Made by a program: the position numbers and the translations under genes. Under the pieces are notes generated by a model. It was not told the DNA's origin and made no database searches. It saw nothing but the letters and a program-made list of their open reading frames with translations. A stretch of 11,705 nt of DNA from Actinoplanes liguriensis (GTDB lineage: Bacteria > Actinomycetota > Actinomycetes > Mycobacteriales > Micromonosporaceae), in NCBI GenBank assembly GCA_000715855.1, contig KL571228.1, positions 10,026 through 21,730 of the forward strand, written 5' to 3'. Shown piece by piece: positions 6,100 to 11,705 of this stretch (positions are counted from its first letter, which is position 1; each line of letters starts with the position of its first letter).

Positions 6100-6125
6100 C
6101 TCAGCGGCACCGCGAACATGCCGAC
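6100..6125 (+). promoter_or_regulatory. FliA-type promoter of the flgN-flgK-flgL-fliW operon
   Basis: CTCA (6100-6103) is followed after 16 nt by GCCGAC (6120-6125), one base off the GCCGAA seen at fliC and flgB. Transcription would start near 6132, about 55 nt before the GTG of the first gene. No clear GCAACCG-type repeat is found upstream, unlike flgB and fliD. Confidence 0.68.
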
Positions 6126-6186
6126 CTGTCCGAATGAGCGGGTTGCCAACGGGGTGCAGCCCGACCAGCGAACGACGGAGGACCGG

Positions 6187-6672
6187 GTGAGCCTGACCGA
6201 CCTGGCCAGCGTCCTGTGGCGCTCTCGCGAGCTGCTGGAGATGCTGCTGTTCAAGCTTGAGGAGGAGCAGTTGCTCCTCGCGGCCAACCGATCGCGCTGG
6301 CTCAGCCACGCCACCCGGGAGGTGGAAGTGGTGCTCGATCAGATTCGCCAGACCGAGGTCATCCGTGCCGCGTACGCGCAGGACGTCGCCACCGAGCTCG
6401 GGATCGATCCGGAAGCCTCGCTGGGCGAGCTCGCCGACGCGGCCCCGGATCCCTGGTCGGACCTGCTGCACCAGCATCGCAAGGCATTCCTGCTCTTGAC
6501 GTCGGAAATCCGGGCCCTGGCCGACGTCAATCGTGACCTGCTCACCGCGGGCCAGCGCGCGGCTCGCGAAACCATGCTCGTGTTCGCCGAGACTGTGGAA
6601 ACGTACGGACCGCAGGGCCAGACCGTCACCGGCGGCGCTCGCCGCCCCACGCTCGTTGATGAGGCGATCTGA
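6187..6672 (+). CDS. FlgN-like flagellar chaperone
   Basis: Predicted cytoplasmic export chaperone for the junction proteins FlgK and FlgL. The product is 161 aa, nearly all alpha-helical by eye, with heptad-like leucines (LASVLWRSRELLEMLLFKLEEEQLLLAA at residues about 4-31), the size and helical pattern of FlgN. Sequence conservation in this family is low, so the call rests mainly on position: directly upstream of flgK, with the TGA stop sharing its A with the flgK ATG. The start is the GTG at 6187, preceded by GGAGGA with a 4-nt spacing. The frame stays open upstream to 5992, but that part covers the promoter and looks non-coding. The gene opens the rightward operon. I leave the symbol empty because the family assignment is by context and fold pattern rather than by a diagnostic motif. 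Confidence 0.8.
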   Translation: MSLTDLASVLWRSRELLEMLLFKLEEEQLLLAANRSRWLSHATREVEVVLDQIRQTEVIRAAYAQDVATELGIDPEASLGELADAAPDPWSDLLHQHRKAFLLLTSEIRALADVNRDLLTAGQRAARETMLVFAETVETYGPQGQTVTGGARRPTLVDEAI

Positions 6673-8105
6673 TGGGCAGCACTTTCAGTGGACTCAACAC
6701 CGCACTGACCTCCCTGTACGCGCAGCGGCGCGGCTTGGACGTCAGTGGCCAGAACATCGCCAACGCGAACACCGAGGGTTACACCCGGCAACGCGTGACA
6801 ATGCAATCGCAGAACGCCAACCTGGTGCCCGGCGTCTACGCCACCACCAGCGCGATCGGCAACGGCGTGACCGTCTCCTCGGTGGATCGGCTACGTAACG
6901 CGGCCCTCGACCAGCGCAGTTACACCGAGCACTCGAACTCGGCGTACCACAATGCGCGGGCCGGGGCGTACAGCCAGATCGAGGACGTCTTCGCCGAGCC
7001 GAGCGACACCGCGTTGCAGGCCCGTCTCGCCGACATGTGGGACGGGTGGAACAAGATCACCACCAACCCGGATCAGCTGGCCGGCAAGTCCGCGGTGGTG
7101 GAGCAGGCCACCACCGTCGCCTCGACGCTCAACGACGCCGCGTCGTCGCTGAACAACCAGTACAAGGCGGCCCGGACCGGCCTGGACACCTACGTCGAGG
7201 ACGTCAACAAGGCGGCCGACGCGGTGGCCAAGCTGAACAGTCAGATCGTCATCGCCACCCAGGCCGGCCTGCAGCCCAACGAGCTGCAGGACCAGCGAGC
7301 CCAGCAGCTGCTCAAGTTGTCCGAGCTGGCCGGGGCGAGCGCCACCGAGTTGCCGAACGGCTCGATCAACGTCTTCGTCGGCAGCGCGCCGCTGGTCAGC
7401 GGGTTCACGACGCGGGCGCTCGAGATCGAGCCGGGCAGCGCCAACCGCCTGGAGGACCTGGCCACCAGCGAGGTCAACCTACGCTGGGCGGACACCAAGG
7501 CGGCGGTCTCGGCCGGCGGCAGTGTGGGCGCCTCGATGGAGCTGCTCGCCAAGGGCGGCACGCTGGACTCCATCACCAAGCGGCTCGACGCGGTCGCGAA
7601 GAAGCTCGCCGACTCGGTCAACACGGCCTACAGCGCCGGGTACGCGACCGACGGCACCACCGGTGAGCCGTTCTTCGTCCGCACCGACACCGGCACGACC
7701 ACGAACGTCACCGCCGCGCAGATCAAGGTGGCGGTCACCGACCCGGCAAAGCTGCAGATCTCCGCCGGCAATCCGACCGGCACCCCGAAGGTGCTGGACG
7801 GCAACGTCGCGGACGAGATCTCCGACCTGGCCGACTCCCGGACCGACGCCGACGCCGAGTACCAGTCGATGATCGGCGAGCTGGGCGTGTCGGCGCAGGC
7901 CGCGATCCGTCGCCGGGACGTGCAGAACGCGGTGACCGACCAGGTGGACGCGGCCCGGGACGCGGAGGCCGGGGTCAACCTCGACGAGGAGATGACCAAC
8001 CTGCTCACGTACCAGCGTGGATACGAGGCGGCCAGCCGGGTGCTCACCACGATCGACTCGATGCTCGACCAGTTGATCAACCGTACCGGCATGGTCGGTA
8101 GATAA
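6672..8105 (+). CDS. flgK: Flagellar hook-associated protein FlgK (HAP1)
   Basis: FlgK is the first hook-filament junction protein, polymerising on the hook before FlgL. The product is 477 aa, shorter than the roughly 550 aa of enteric FlgK, with the reduction in the middle. The N-terminal rod/hook motif is clear at residues about 8-40: LNTALTSLYAQRRGLDVSG, then QNIANANTEGYTRQRV. The following region (80-200) has the FlgK-type helices: SQIEDVFAEPSDTALQARL, the DMWDGWNKITTNPD segment, and LNDAASSLNNQ. The C-terminus (about 436-477) has VNLDEEMTNLLTYQRGYEAA and ends in SMLDQLIN, the conserved hook-associated helix. The ATG overlaps the stop of the upstream chaperone by one base, so translation is probably coupled. 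flgL follows after 11 nt. Confidence 0.97.
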   Translation: MGSTFSGLNTALTSLYAQRRGLDVSGQNIANANTEGYTRQRVTMQSQNANLVPGVYATTSAIGNGVTVSSVDRLRNAALDQRSYTEHSNSAYHNARAGAYSQIEDVFAEPSDTALQARLADMWDGWNKITTNPDQLAGKSAVVEQATTVASTLNDAASSLNNQYKAARTGLDTYVEDVNKAADAVAKLNSQIVIATQAGLQPNELQDQRAQQLLKLSELAGASATELPNGSINVFVGSAPLVSGFTTRALEIEPGSANRLEDLATSEVNLRWADTKAAVSAGGSVGASMELLAKGGTLDSITKRLDAVAKKLADSVNTAYSAGYATDGTTGEPFFVRTDTGTTTNVTAAQIKVAVTDPAKLQISAGNPTGTPKVLDGNVADEISDLADSRTDADAEYQSMIGELGVSAQAAIRRRDVQNAVTDQVDAARDAEAGVNLDEEMTNLLTYQRGYEAASRVLTTIDSMLDQLINRTGMVGR

Positions 8106-8116
8106 GGGAGCCCGTG

Positions 8117-9049
8117 ATGAGCAGCAGCCCCAGGGTCACCCAGAGCAGCGTCCGTACCCGCACGATGGCCAGCCTGCAGCGCAACCTGAACAAGACCCAG
8201 CAGGCGCAGGACCAGATCTCCAGCGGCAAGCAGTTGAACCGGCCCTCGGACTCGCCGACCGGCACGGTCACCGCGCTGCAGCTCCGCGGCGAGGTGCGGG
8301 CCAACAAGAAGTACTCGAACAACGCCGACGACGCGGTCGGCCGGCTCGGCGTGGTGCAGGACAACCTGCAGTCGTCGGTGGAGCTGCTGACCGTGGCCCG
8401 CAATCTGACGCTGGAGGCGAAGAGCGGCGGCCAGTCCACGCCCGAGGCGAACAAGGCGCGGGCCGCCCAGCTCGAGCAGATCAAGGGCAACCTGGTCCAG
8501 TTCGCCAACTCCAAGTACCTGGACCGGCCGGTCTTCGGTGGGTCCACACCGGACGCGAGCGCCTATGACACCGGCGGCCGGTACGTCGGTGAGGAGGCCG
8601 GCGAGACGCTCCGCGCGATCGGCCCGAACGCGAAGGTCCGCGTCGATGTACGCGGTCCGGAGGTGTTCGGCGACGATCAGGTCGACGACGGCAACGGCAA
8701 CAAAGTGGACAACCCGACCCAGATGTTCCGTGTCCTGGACAACATCATCGACGCGATGAAGTCCGGTGATGCGGACGCCATGGACACCGGCCTACAGAAC
8801 CTCGACAAAGCGTCTGATCTCGTGAAATCAACTCTTTCGGACGTAGGCGCCCGATACAATCGGGTTACACAGATGAAGCAGTCCGCCGAGGATCGCTTGA
8901 TGTCCGTGTCGTCGCAGCTGTCGGATATCGAGGATGTCGACCTGCCCAAGGCGATCATGGAATTGCAGCTCCAGCAGACCTCGTATCAGGCCGCCCTGGC
9001 CGCCACGGCCAAGGTGATCCAGCCCTCGCTCATCGATTTCCTGAGGTGA
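8117..9049 (+). CDS. flgL: Flagellar hook-associated protein FlgL (HAP3)
   Basis: FlgL is the second junction protein, linking FlgK to the flagellin filament. It is flagellin-like at both ends. The N-terminal part has TRTMASLQRNLNKTQQAQDQ and ISSGKQLNRPSDSPTGT (residues about 14-50); the C-terminal part has SDIEDVDLPKAIMELQLQQ and SYQAALAATAKVIQPSLIDFL. The length of 310 aa is usual. I take the ATG at 8117 because GGGAG (8106-8110) then has a 6-nt spacing; a GTG directly before it at 8114 is the alternative and would add one residue. The stop TGA at 9047-9049 lies 2 nt before the chosen fliW start. It belongs to the flgN-flgK-flgL-fliW operon. Confidence 0.96.
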   Translation: MSSSPRVTQSSVRTRTMASLQRNLNKTQQAQDQISSGKQLNRPSDSPTGTVTALQLRGEVRANKKYSNNADDAVGRLGVVQDNLQSSVELLTVARNLTLEAKSGGQSTPEANKARAAQLEQIKGNLVQFANSKYLDRPVFGGSTPDASAYDTGGRYVGEEAGETLRAIGPNAKVRVDVRGPEVFGDDQVDDGNGNKVDNPTQMFRVLDNIIDAMKSGDADAMDTGLQNLDKASDLVKSTLSDVGARYNRVTQMKQSAEDRLMSVSSQLSDIEDVDLPKAIMELQLQQTSYQAALAATAKVIQPSLIDFLR

Positions 9050-9051
9050 CC

Positions 9052-9489
9052 ATGACTACTCGCACCATGTCCCGACCGCTCGAGGCCACCATGACCGACC
9101 CGTCCCTGGGCCTGCCGACCATCTCGATGGCGGTGCCGATCCCCGGGTTCCCGGGGCACAGGGAATTCGTCCTGGTGCGGCTGAACGATGACGGTCTGCT
9201 CTACGCCCTGACCTCGATCGAGAACCCGGAGCTGCGCTTCCTGGTGGCGCCGCCGGAGCCGTTCTTCCCGGAGTACGCGCCGGAGATCGACGAGGCGGTG
9301 TTCGCCGCGCTGAACACCAAGGACCCGGACCGCGTGCTGCTGCTGTCGATCATCACCGCGGGCAAGGACGAGACCACCGCGAACCTGCTCGCCCCGATCG
9401 TGGTCGACCGGGACAGCATGCGGGCCATGCAGACGATTCTCACCGGCTCCGGCTATCCGGTCCGGGCAATCATGAACCGGGCGTTCTGA
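9052..9489 (+). CDS. fliW: Flagellar assembly factor FliW
   Basis: FliW binds CsrA and flagellin competitively. When cytoplasmic flagellin falls, free FliW blocks CsrA, relieving repression of flagellin translation. The product is 145 aa. After a non-conserved 15-residue start the family features appear: ISMAVPIPGFPGHREFVLVRL, LYALTSIENPELRFLVAPP, FFPEYAPEID, then DRVLLLSIITAGKDETTANLLAPIVVD (cited in part), which are hallmarks of FliW. The ATG at 9052 is preferred since GAGG at 9043-9046 lies 5 nt upstream. An overlapping GTG at 9046 and internal ATGs at 9067 and 9091 are alternatives, the last being closest to where homologues usually begin. It is the last gene before a strong terminator that separates it from its partner csrA. 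Confidence 0.95.
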   Translation: MTTRTMSRPLEATMTDPSLGLPTISMAVPIPGFPGHREFVLVRLNDDGLLYALTSIENPELRFLVAPPEPFFPEYAPEIDEAVFAALNTKDPDRVLLLSIITAGKDETTANLLAPIVVDRDSMRAMQTILTGSGYPVRAIMNRAF

Positions 9490-9497
9490 GTCTCCGG

Positions 9498-9544
9498 TCG
9501 AGGGTTCTCCACGGCGGTCGAGATCGGGTCGTGAAGACCCTCGA
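9498..9544 (+). repeat. 8-bp inverted repeat after fliW
   Basis: TCGAGGGT (9498-9505) and ACCCTCGA (9537-9544) are perfect inverted repeats 31 nt apart, lying between the fliW stop and the terminator stem, whose first base they share. In RNA they could form a stem stacking on the terminator. Function unknown. Confidence 0.45.
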
Positions 9545-9579
9545 AAGGCGCGGTCGCGTTTCCTCGCGGCCGCGCCTTT
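9544..9579 (+). terminator. Terminator hairpin between fliW and csrA
   Basis: A 15-bp stem (9544-9558 with 9565-9579) has one G-U pair and the 6-nt loop TTTCCT. It begins with AAAGG and ends in CCTTT, so the transcript leaves a short U-run. It lies 54 nt after the fliW stop and 36 nt before the csrA start. It is nearly symmetrical and could work in both directions, but no minus-strand gene faces it. Confidence 0.85.
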
Positions 9580-9592
9580 GTCATGCTGTCCG

Positions 9593-9610
9593 TTCCATGG
9601 ATGGAGGAGG
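9593..9610 (+). promoter_or_regulatory. Predicted CsrA autoregulatory site in the csrA leader
   Basis: TTCC (9593-9596) and GGAG (9603-9606) can pair around the loop ATGGAT (9597-9602), the same hexaloop as in the fliC leader. The stem runs into GGAGGAGG (9603-9610), the csrA Shine-Dalgarno. Three GGA motifs occur within 11 nt. Binding of CsrA here would block its own translation. Confidence 0.5.
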
Positions 9611-9615
9611 CGTCG

Positions 9616-9855
9616 ATGCTTGTGCTGACCAGACGTGCCGGAGAGAGCGTGATGATCGGCGACGATGTCGTGATCACCGTGCTGGAGGCCCGGGGCGACG
9701 TCATCCGGCTGGGTATCCAGGCGCCGCGTGACGTGCAGGTGCACCGTGAGGAGGTGTACCGGGAGTTGCAGGAGGCGAACCGTGCCGCGGCGTCGCCGAC
9801 CGACGCCGCGGTCGACGCGATCGCCCGGCTGGTGGGTGAGAAGTCGGCGGAGTGA
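9616..9855 (+). CDS. csrA: Carbon storage/translational regulator CsrA
   Basis: CsrA is a small dimeric RNA-binding protein that recognises GGA in hairpin loops and controls translation, notably of flagellin. The product is 79 aa and starts MLVLTRRAGESVMIGDD, with GIQAPRDVQVHREEVY at 33-48. R6/R7 and R44 (in VHREEVY), both in the RNA-binding face of the family, are present. Beyond the core of about 50 residues there is a C-terminal tail of 27 residues, as in FliW-regulated CsrA proteins, where the tail region contributes to FliW binding. The ATG at 9616 has GGAGGAGG with 5-nt spacing; an ATG at 9583 in the same frame would add 11 residues not found in the family. No FliA-type promoter is visible in the leader, so transcription comes from terminator read-through or an unrecognised promoter. 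Confidence 0.97.
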   Translation: MLVLTRRAGESVMIGDDVVITVLEARGDVIRLGIQAPRDVQVHREEVYRELQEANRAAASPTDAAVDAIARLVGEKSAE

Positions 9856-9949
9856 GAGGCGCACCTCACCTGCACCGGCGGCTGACCCGGGAGACAACGC
9901 GCGACCGGGATTGTTCTCCACGACGGTGAACTTCAGTCGGGGAGTGGTC
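9856..9949. other. csrA to PHP-gene spacer with a near-copy of a fliW-csrA spacer sequence
   Basis: No terminator is obvious here. GTTCTCCACGACGGT at 9913-9927 matches GTTCTCCACGGCGGT at 9504-9518 (14 of 15 positions). The copies lie 23 nt before the PHP-protein start and about 98 nt before the csrA start. They could be a shared regulatory or promoter element; function unknown. Confidence 0.35.
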
Positions 9950-10684
9950 GTGGGCGCAAAGCGGGAATCAGTCATCGGTGCCGGGTGTGCGCTGGATCTG
10001 ACGGTGGATGCCCACGTGCACACCGGGTTTTCGGCCGGGCGGGACGCGGTCGGTGTGGTGGTCTCGGCCGCCGACCGGGCCGGCCTGACCGCGCTCACCT
10101 TCGCCGACCAGGCCGGGCCGGACACCACGTGGCTGAACGCGTACGCCGACGCGGTGCGCCGCGCCCGGCACCGCACCGAGATGACGCTGCGGGTCGCCGC
10201 CGAGGTCGAGGTGGTCCGCCCGGACGGCTGGCTGGCGCTGCCGGCCGACCTCACCCAGCTCGACGCGCTGTCGGTGGCGACCTCCGCCCTGCCGCTCGGT
10301 GACGAGCTGCTCGACGCCCGCGCGGTCCGGGCGCTGATCGCCGACGGCGTGACGGCCGCCGAGCAGGTCGCCGAGCAGTTGATCGCGGCCACCGTGCGCG
10401 GCCTGGAGCGGGCCTCCCGGTACGTGCCGACGCAGCTGGCCCGGCCGCTCGCGCTGCTGGCCCAGGCCGGCGTGGACGACGCCGCGGTCTCCCCGGCGCT
10501 GATCGCCGACCTGGCCGCCGCCTGCCGCAGCACGGGCACCGTGGTGGAGATCAGCGAGGCGTGGCGCAGCCCGTCCCCGCGTCTGGTCGCGATGCTGCGG
10601 GATGCCGGTGTGACGCTGGTGCCCGCGAGTGACGCGCGGTACGCGGCCGAGGTGGGCGGCTGGCAGTACCTGCGACGAGTCTGA
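9950..10684 (+). CDS. PHP-domain protein with degenerate metal site
   Basis: The polymerase-and-histidinol-phosphatase (PHP) domain is a metal-dependent phosphoesterase fold. The 244-aa product shows the N-terminal motif DAHVHTGFSAGRD (D20, H22, H24), then the helix-strand unit VVVSAADRAGLTALTFAD. It also has AAEVEV (E85/E87) and a late VVEIS-AWR and VTLVPASDARYAAEVG. Several usual metal ligands are changed: the TDH position reads ADQ (Q54) and the terminal SDAH reads SDAR (R230). The enzyme may therefore be inactive, bind fewer metals, or have a sensory or binding role. The start at GTG 9950 is supported by GGGGAG with 5-nt spacing; GTG 9944 and 9926 are in-frame alternatives. It follows csrA by 94 nt in the same direction. 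Substrate and any link to motility are unknown. Confidence 0.75.
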   Translation: MGAKRESVIGAGCALDLTVDAHVHTGFSAGRDAVGVVVSAADRAGLTALTFADQAGPDTTWLNAYADAVRRARHRTEMTLRVAAEVEVVRPDGWLALPADLTQLDALSVATSALPLGDELLDARAVRALIADGVTAAEQVAEQLIAATVRGLERASRYVPTQLARPLALLAQAGVDDAAVSPALIADLAAACRSTGTVVEISEAWRSPSPRLVAMLRDAGVTLVPASDARYAAEVGGWQYLRRV

Positions 10685-10702
10685 ACGAAAGACAAACACG
10701 GG

Positions 10703-10721
10703 CCGTACTGGTCTCCGTACT
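10703..10721. repeat. CCGTACT direct repeat upstream of the SRPBCC gene
   Basis: CCGTACT occurs twice (10703-10709 and 10715-10721) with a 12-nt period, in the 74-nt gap between the PHP gene and the SRPBCC gene. A regulator or promoter element is possible; nothing more can be said from sequence. Confidence 0.35.
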
Positions 10722-10758
10722 CTCTGTCATGCCAGCACTTCAGCATGGGAGAGATGCG

Positions 10759-11652
10759 ATGAGTATGGTTCAGCAGGCCATCGAGGTGAGTGCACCGCTG
10801 CACACGGTGTACGAGCAGCTCGCCGTGTTCGAGAACTACCCACGGTTCATGACCGGCGTCCGTCAGGTGACCACCACGGGCGCGGACCAGACCCACTGGA
10901 TCATGGACGTGGACGGCAAACGCCGTGAGTTCGACGCGCAGATCATCGAGCGGACACCTGACGAACGGGTCTCCTGGTCGACCATGGAGGGGCCGCTCCT
11001 CGCCGAGACCTTGACGTTGCGCCCGATGGGCGAGACGAAGACCCAGATCGTCGCCCAGCTCGAGGCCGACATCGCGTTCCTCATGCCCAGCGACCGGCAT
11101 GGCCAGGAGTCGCTGACCCGCCGTCTCAAGGCGGACCTGACCACCTTCAAGGGCCTGGTCGAGAGCGGTGTCCTGGGCGGTCGCCCGATGCCGACCGGAG
11201 CCAGCGTCAAACGCCTCCCCGGCCCCGCGCACACCCTGTTCAGCCCGGACTTCGCCTCACCTGCCTCGGTTGCCACGCGCGTCCACCGGCATCCGCCCGC
11301 CACGCAGCCGGATCCCGGGCCGGGCGCGGGCTGGGACACCGGCGCCGCCGACCTCGGCAACGCCGACCCGACCGGTCTGGGCCTCACCGACAATCCGCTG
11401 CACCACGCGGCCGGCGCCGCGAATCTTCCCAGCGCCGCGATCGGCACCGCCGCCCTGTCGAGCACCGCTCCGGGGCCCGCGTCGCGATCCACCTCCGCCC
11501 CGGCGAACCCTCCGAGCCGCCAGGTTGCGAAGAGCGGCCCCGGCCCGATCAGCGGCGGCGTCGCGGGCTCGGCCCGGATGGGCGGACGCACCCCGGCCAG
11601 CGACATCTGGGGCAGCGGCATGATCAACGAAGAGGATCGCGGCATCGGCTGA
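10759..11652 (+). CDS. SRPBCC (polyketide cyclase/START-like) protein with disordered C-terminal tail
   Basis: Residues 1 to about 140 match the SRPBCC/polyketide-cyclase-2 type of helix-grip domain: VQQAIEVSAPLHTVYEQLAVFENYPRFMTGVRQV, then WIMDVDGKRREFDAQIIERTPDERVSWS, and a terminal helix LTRRLKADLTTFKGLVESG (cited in parts). Such domains form a hydrophobic pocket for lipids or polyketides, but function varies and none is predicted here. Residues 150-297 are an unusual Pro/Ala/Gly/Ser-rich tail with no fold, ending in a mixed acidic segment INEEDRGIG. There is no signal peptide or membrane segment. The start at ATG 10759 is chosen for GGGAGAG with 5-nt spacing; an in-frame ATG at 10729 would add 10 residues. 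It lies 74 nt after the PHP gene with a direct repeat between. A flagellar role is not established. Confidence 0.8.
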   Translation: MSMVQQAIEVSAPLHTVYEQLAVFENYPRFMTGVRQVTTTGADQTHWIMDVDGKRREFDAQIIERTPDERVSWSTMEGPLLAETLTLRPMGETKTQIVAQLEADIAFLMPSDRHGQESLTRRLKADLTTFKGLVESGVLGGRPMPTGASVKRLPGPAHTLFSPDFASPASVATRVHRHPPATQPDPGPGAGWDTGAADLGNADPTGLGLTDNPLHHAAGAANLPSAAIGTAALSSTAPGPASRSTSAPANPPSRQVAKSGPGPISGGVAGSARMGGRTPASDIWGSGMINEEDRGIG

Positions 11653-11705
11653 CGGCCAGAATCACGATCAAATTCTTCATTGCCTGCCTCCGCTGTGGTC
11701 CAGAC
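11653..11705. other. Right-edge non-coding stretch
   Basis: Only 53 nt follow the SRPBCC stop. No hairpin with T-tract and no credible gene start is visible on the plus strand. Confidence 0.4.

Noticed and set aside
8986..11232. Long minus-strand open frame of 748 codons
   Set aside because: It runs antisense through flgL's end, fliW, csrA, the PHP gene and the SRPBCC gene, all well supported. Its translation is Arg/Ala/Ser-rich low complexity, a typical high-GC shadow frame.
11624..11680. 18-codon minus-strand ORF starting MKNLIVILAV with a GGAGG upstream
   Set aside because: It is too short to support as a gene, ends inside the opposing SRPBCC coding region, and shows no other evidence; it may be chance.
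1..11705. CRISPR array, tRNA/rRNA genes, insertion sequences or prophage genes
   Set aside because: No regularly spaced repeats, tRNA-like cloverleaf sequence, transposase or integrase coding, or terminal inverted repeats were seen.

Overview
The window is a high-GC chromosomal segment from an actinobacterium. Frequent GTG starts, the gene order and the regulatory sequences (CTCA-N16/17-GCCGAA promoters and a GCAACCG-type direct repeat) point to a motile-spore former of the Micromonosporaceae, close to Actinoplanes. That assignment is inference; there is no rRNA or other taxonomic marker here. Most of the window is a flagellar gene cluster arranged divergently around one intergenic region at about 5943-6186.

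Leftward (minus strand) from that region lie the filament genes fliC (flagellin), fliD (cap) and fliS (flagellin chaperone with an unusual C-terminal extension). An intrinsic terminator follows fliS, and then comes a second operon with its own promoter: flgB, flgC (proximal rod), fliE (rod/MS-ring junction) and fliF (MS ring). fliF runs off the left edge after 380 codons. Rightward (plus strand) lie a FlgN-like chaperone gene, flgK and flgL (hook-filament junction) and fliW (CsrA antagonist), in a tight operon with overlapping ends. A strong hairpin terminator follows, then csrA, a PHP-domain protein with degenerate metal ligands, and an SRPBCC (polyketide cyclase/START-like) protein with a long disordered tail.

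The regulatory layer is the most interesting part. Near-identical sigma-FliA-type promoters can be read upstream of flgB, fliC and flgN, with a weaker one upstream of fliD. At flgB and fliD an 18-bp direct-repeat box (two 7-mers, 4-nt gap) sits exactly 7 nt upstream of the -35 element, which suggests a response regulator acting with the sigma factor. The fliC and csrA leaders each contain a small hairpin with the same AUGGAU hexaloop next to a GGA-rich Shine-Dalgarno, as expected for CsrA binding. This would give a FliW-CsrA-flagellin homeostasis loop plus csrA autoregulation.

Together the genes supply rod, MS ring, filament, cap, junction and the chaperone/translation control matching flagellin output to assembly. 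The two last genes have no established flagellar role and are the least understood part. No tRNA, rRNA, CRISPR array, insertion sequence or phage gene was seen.
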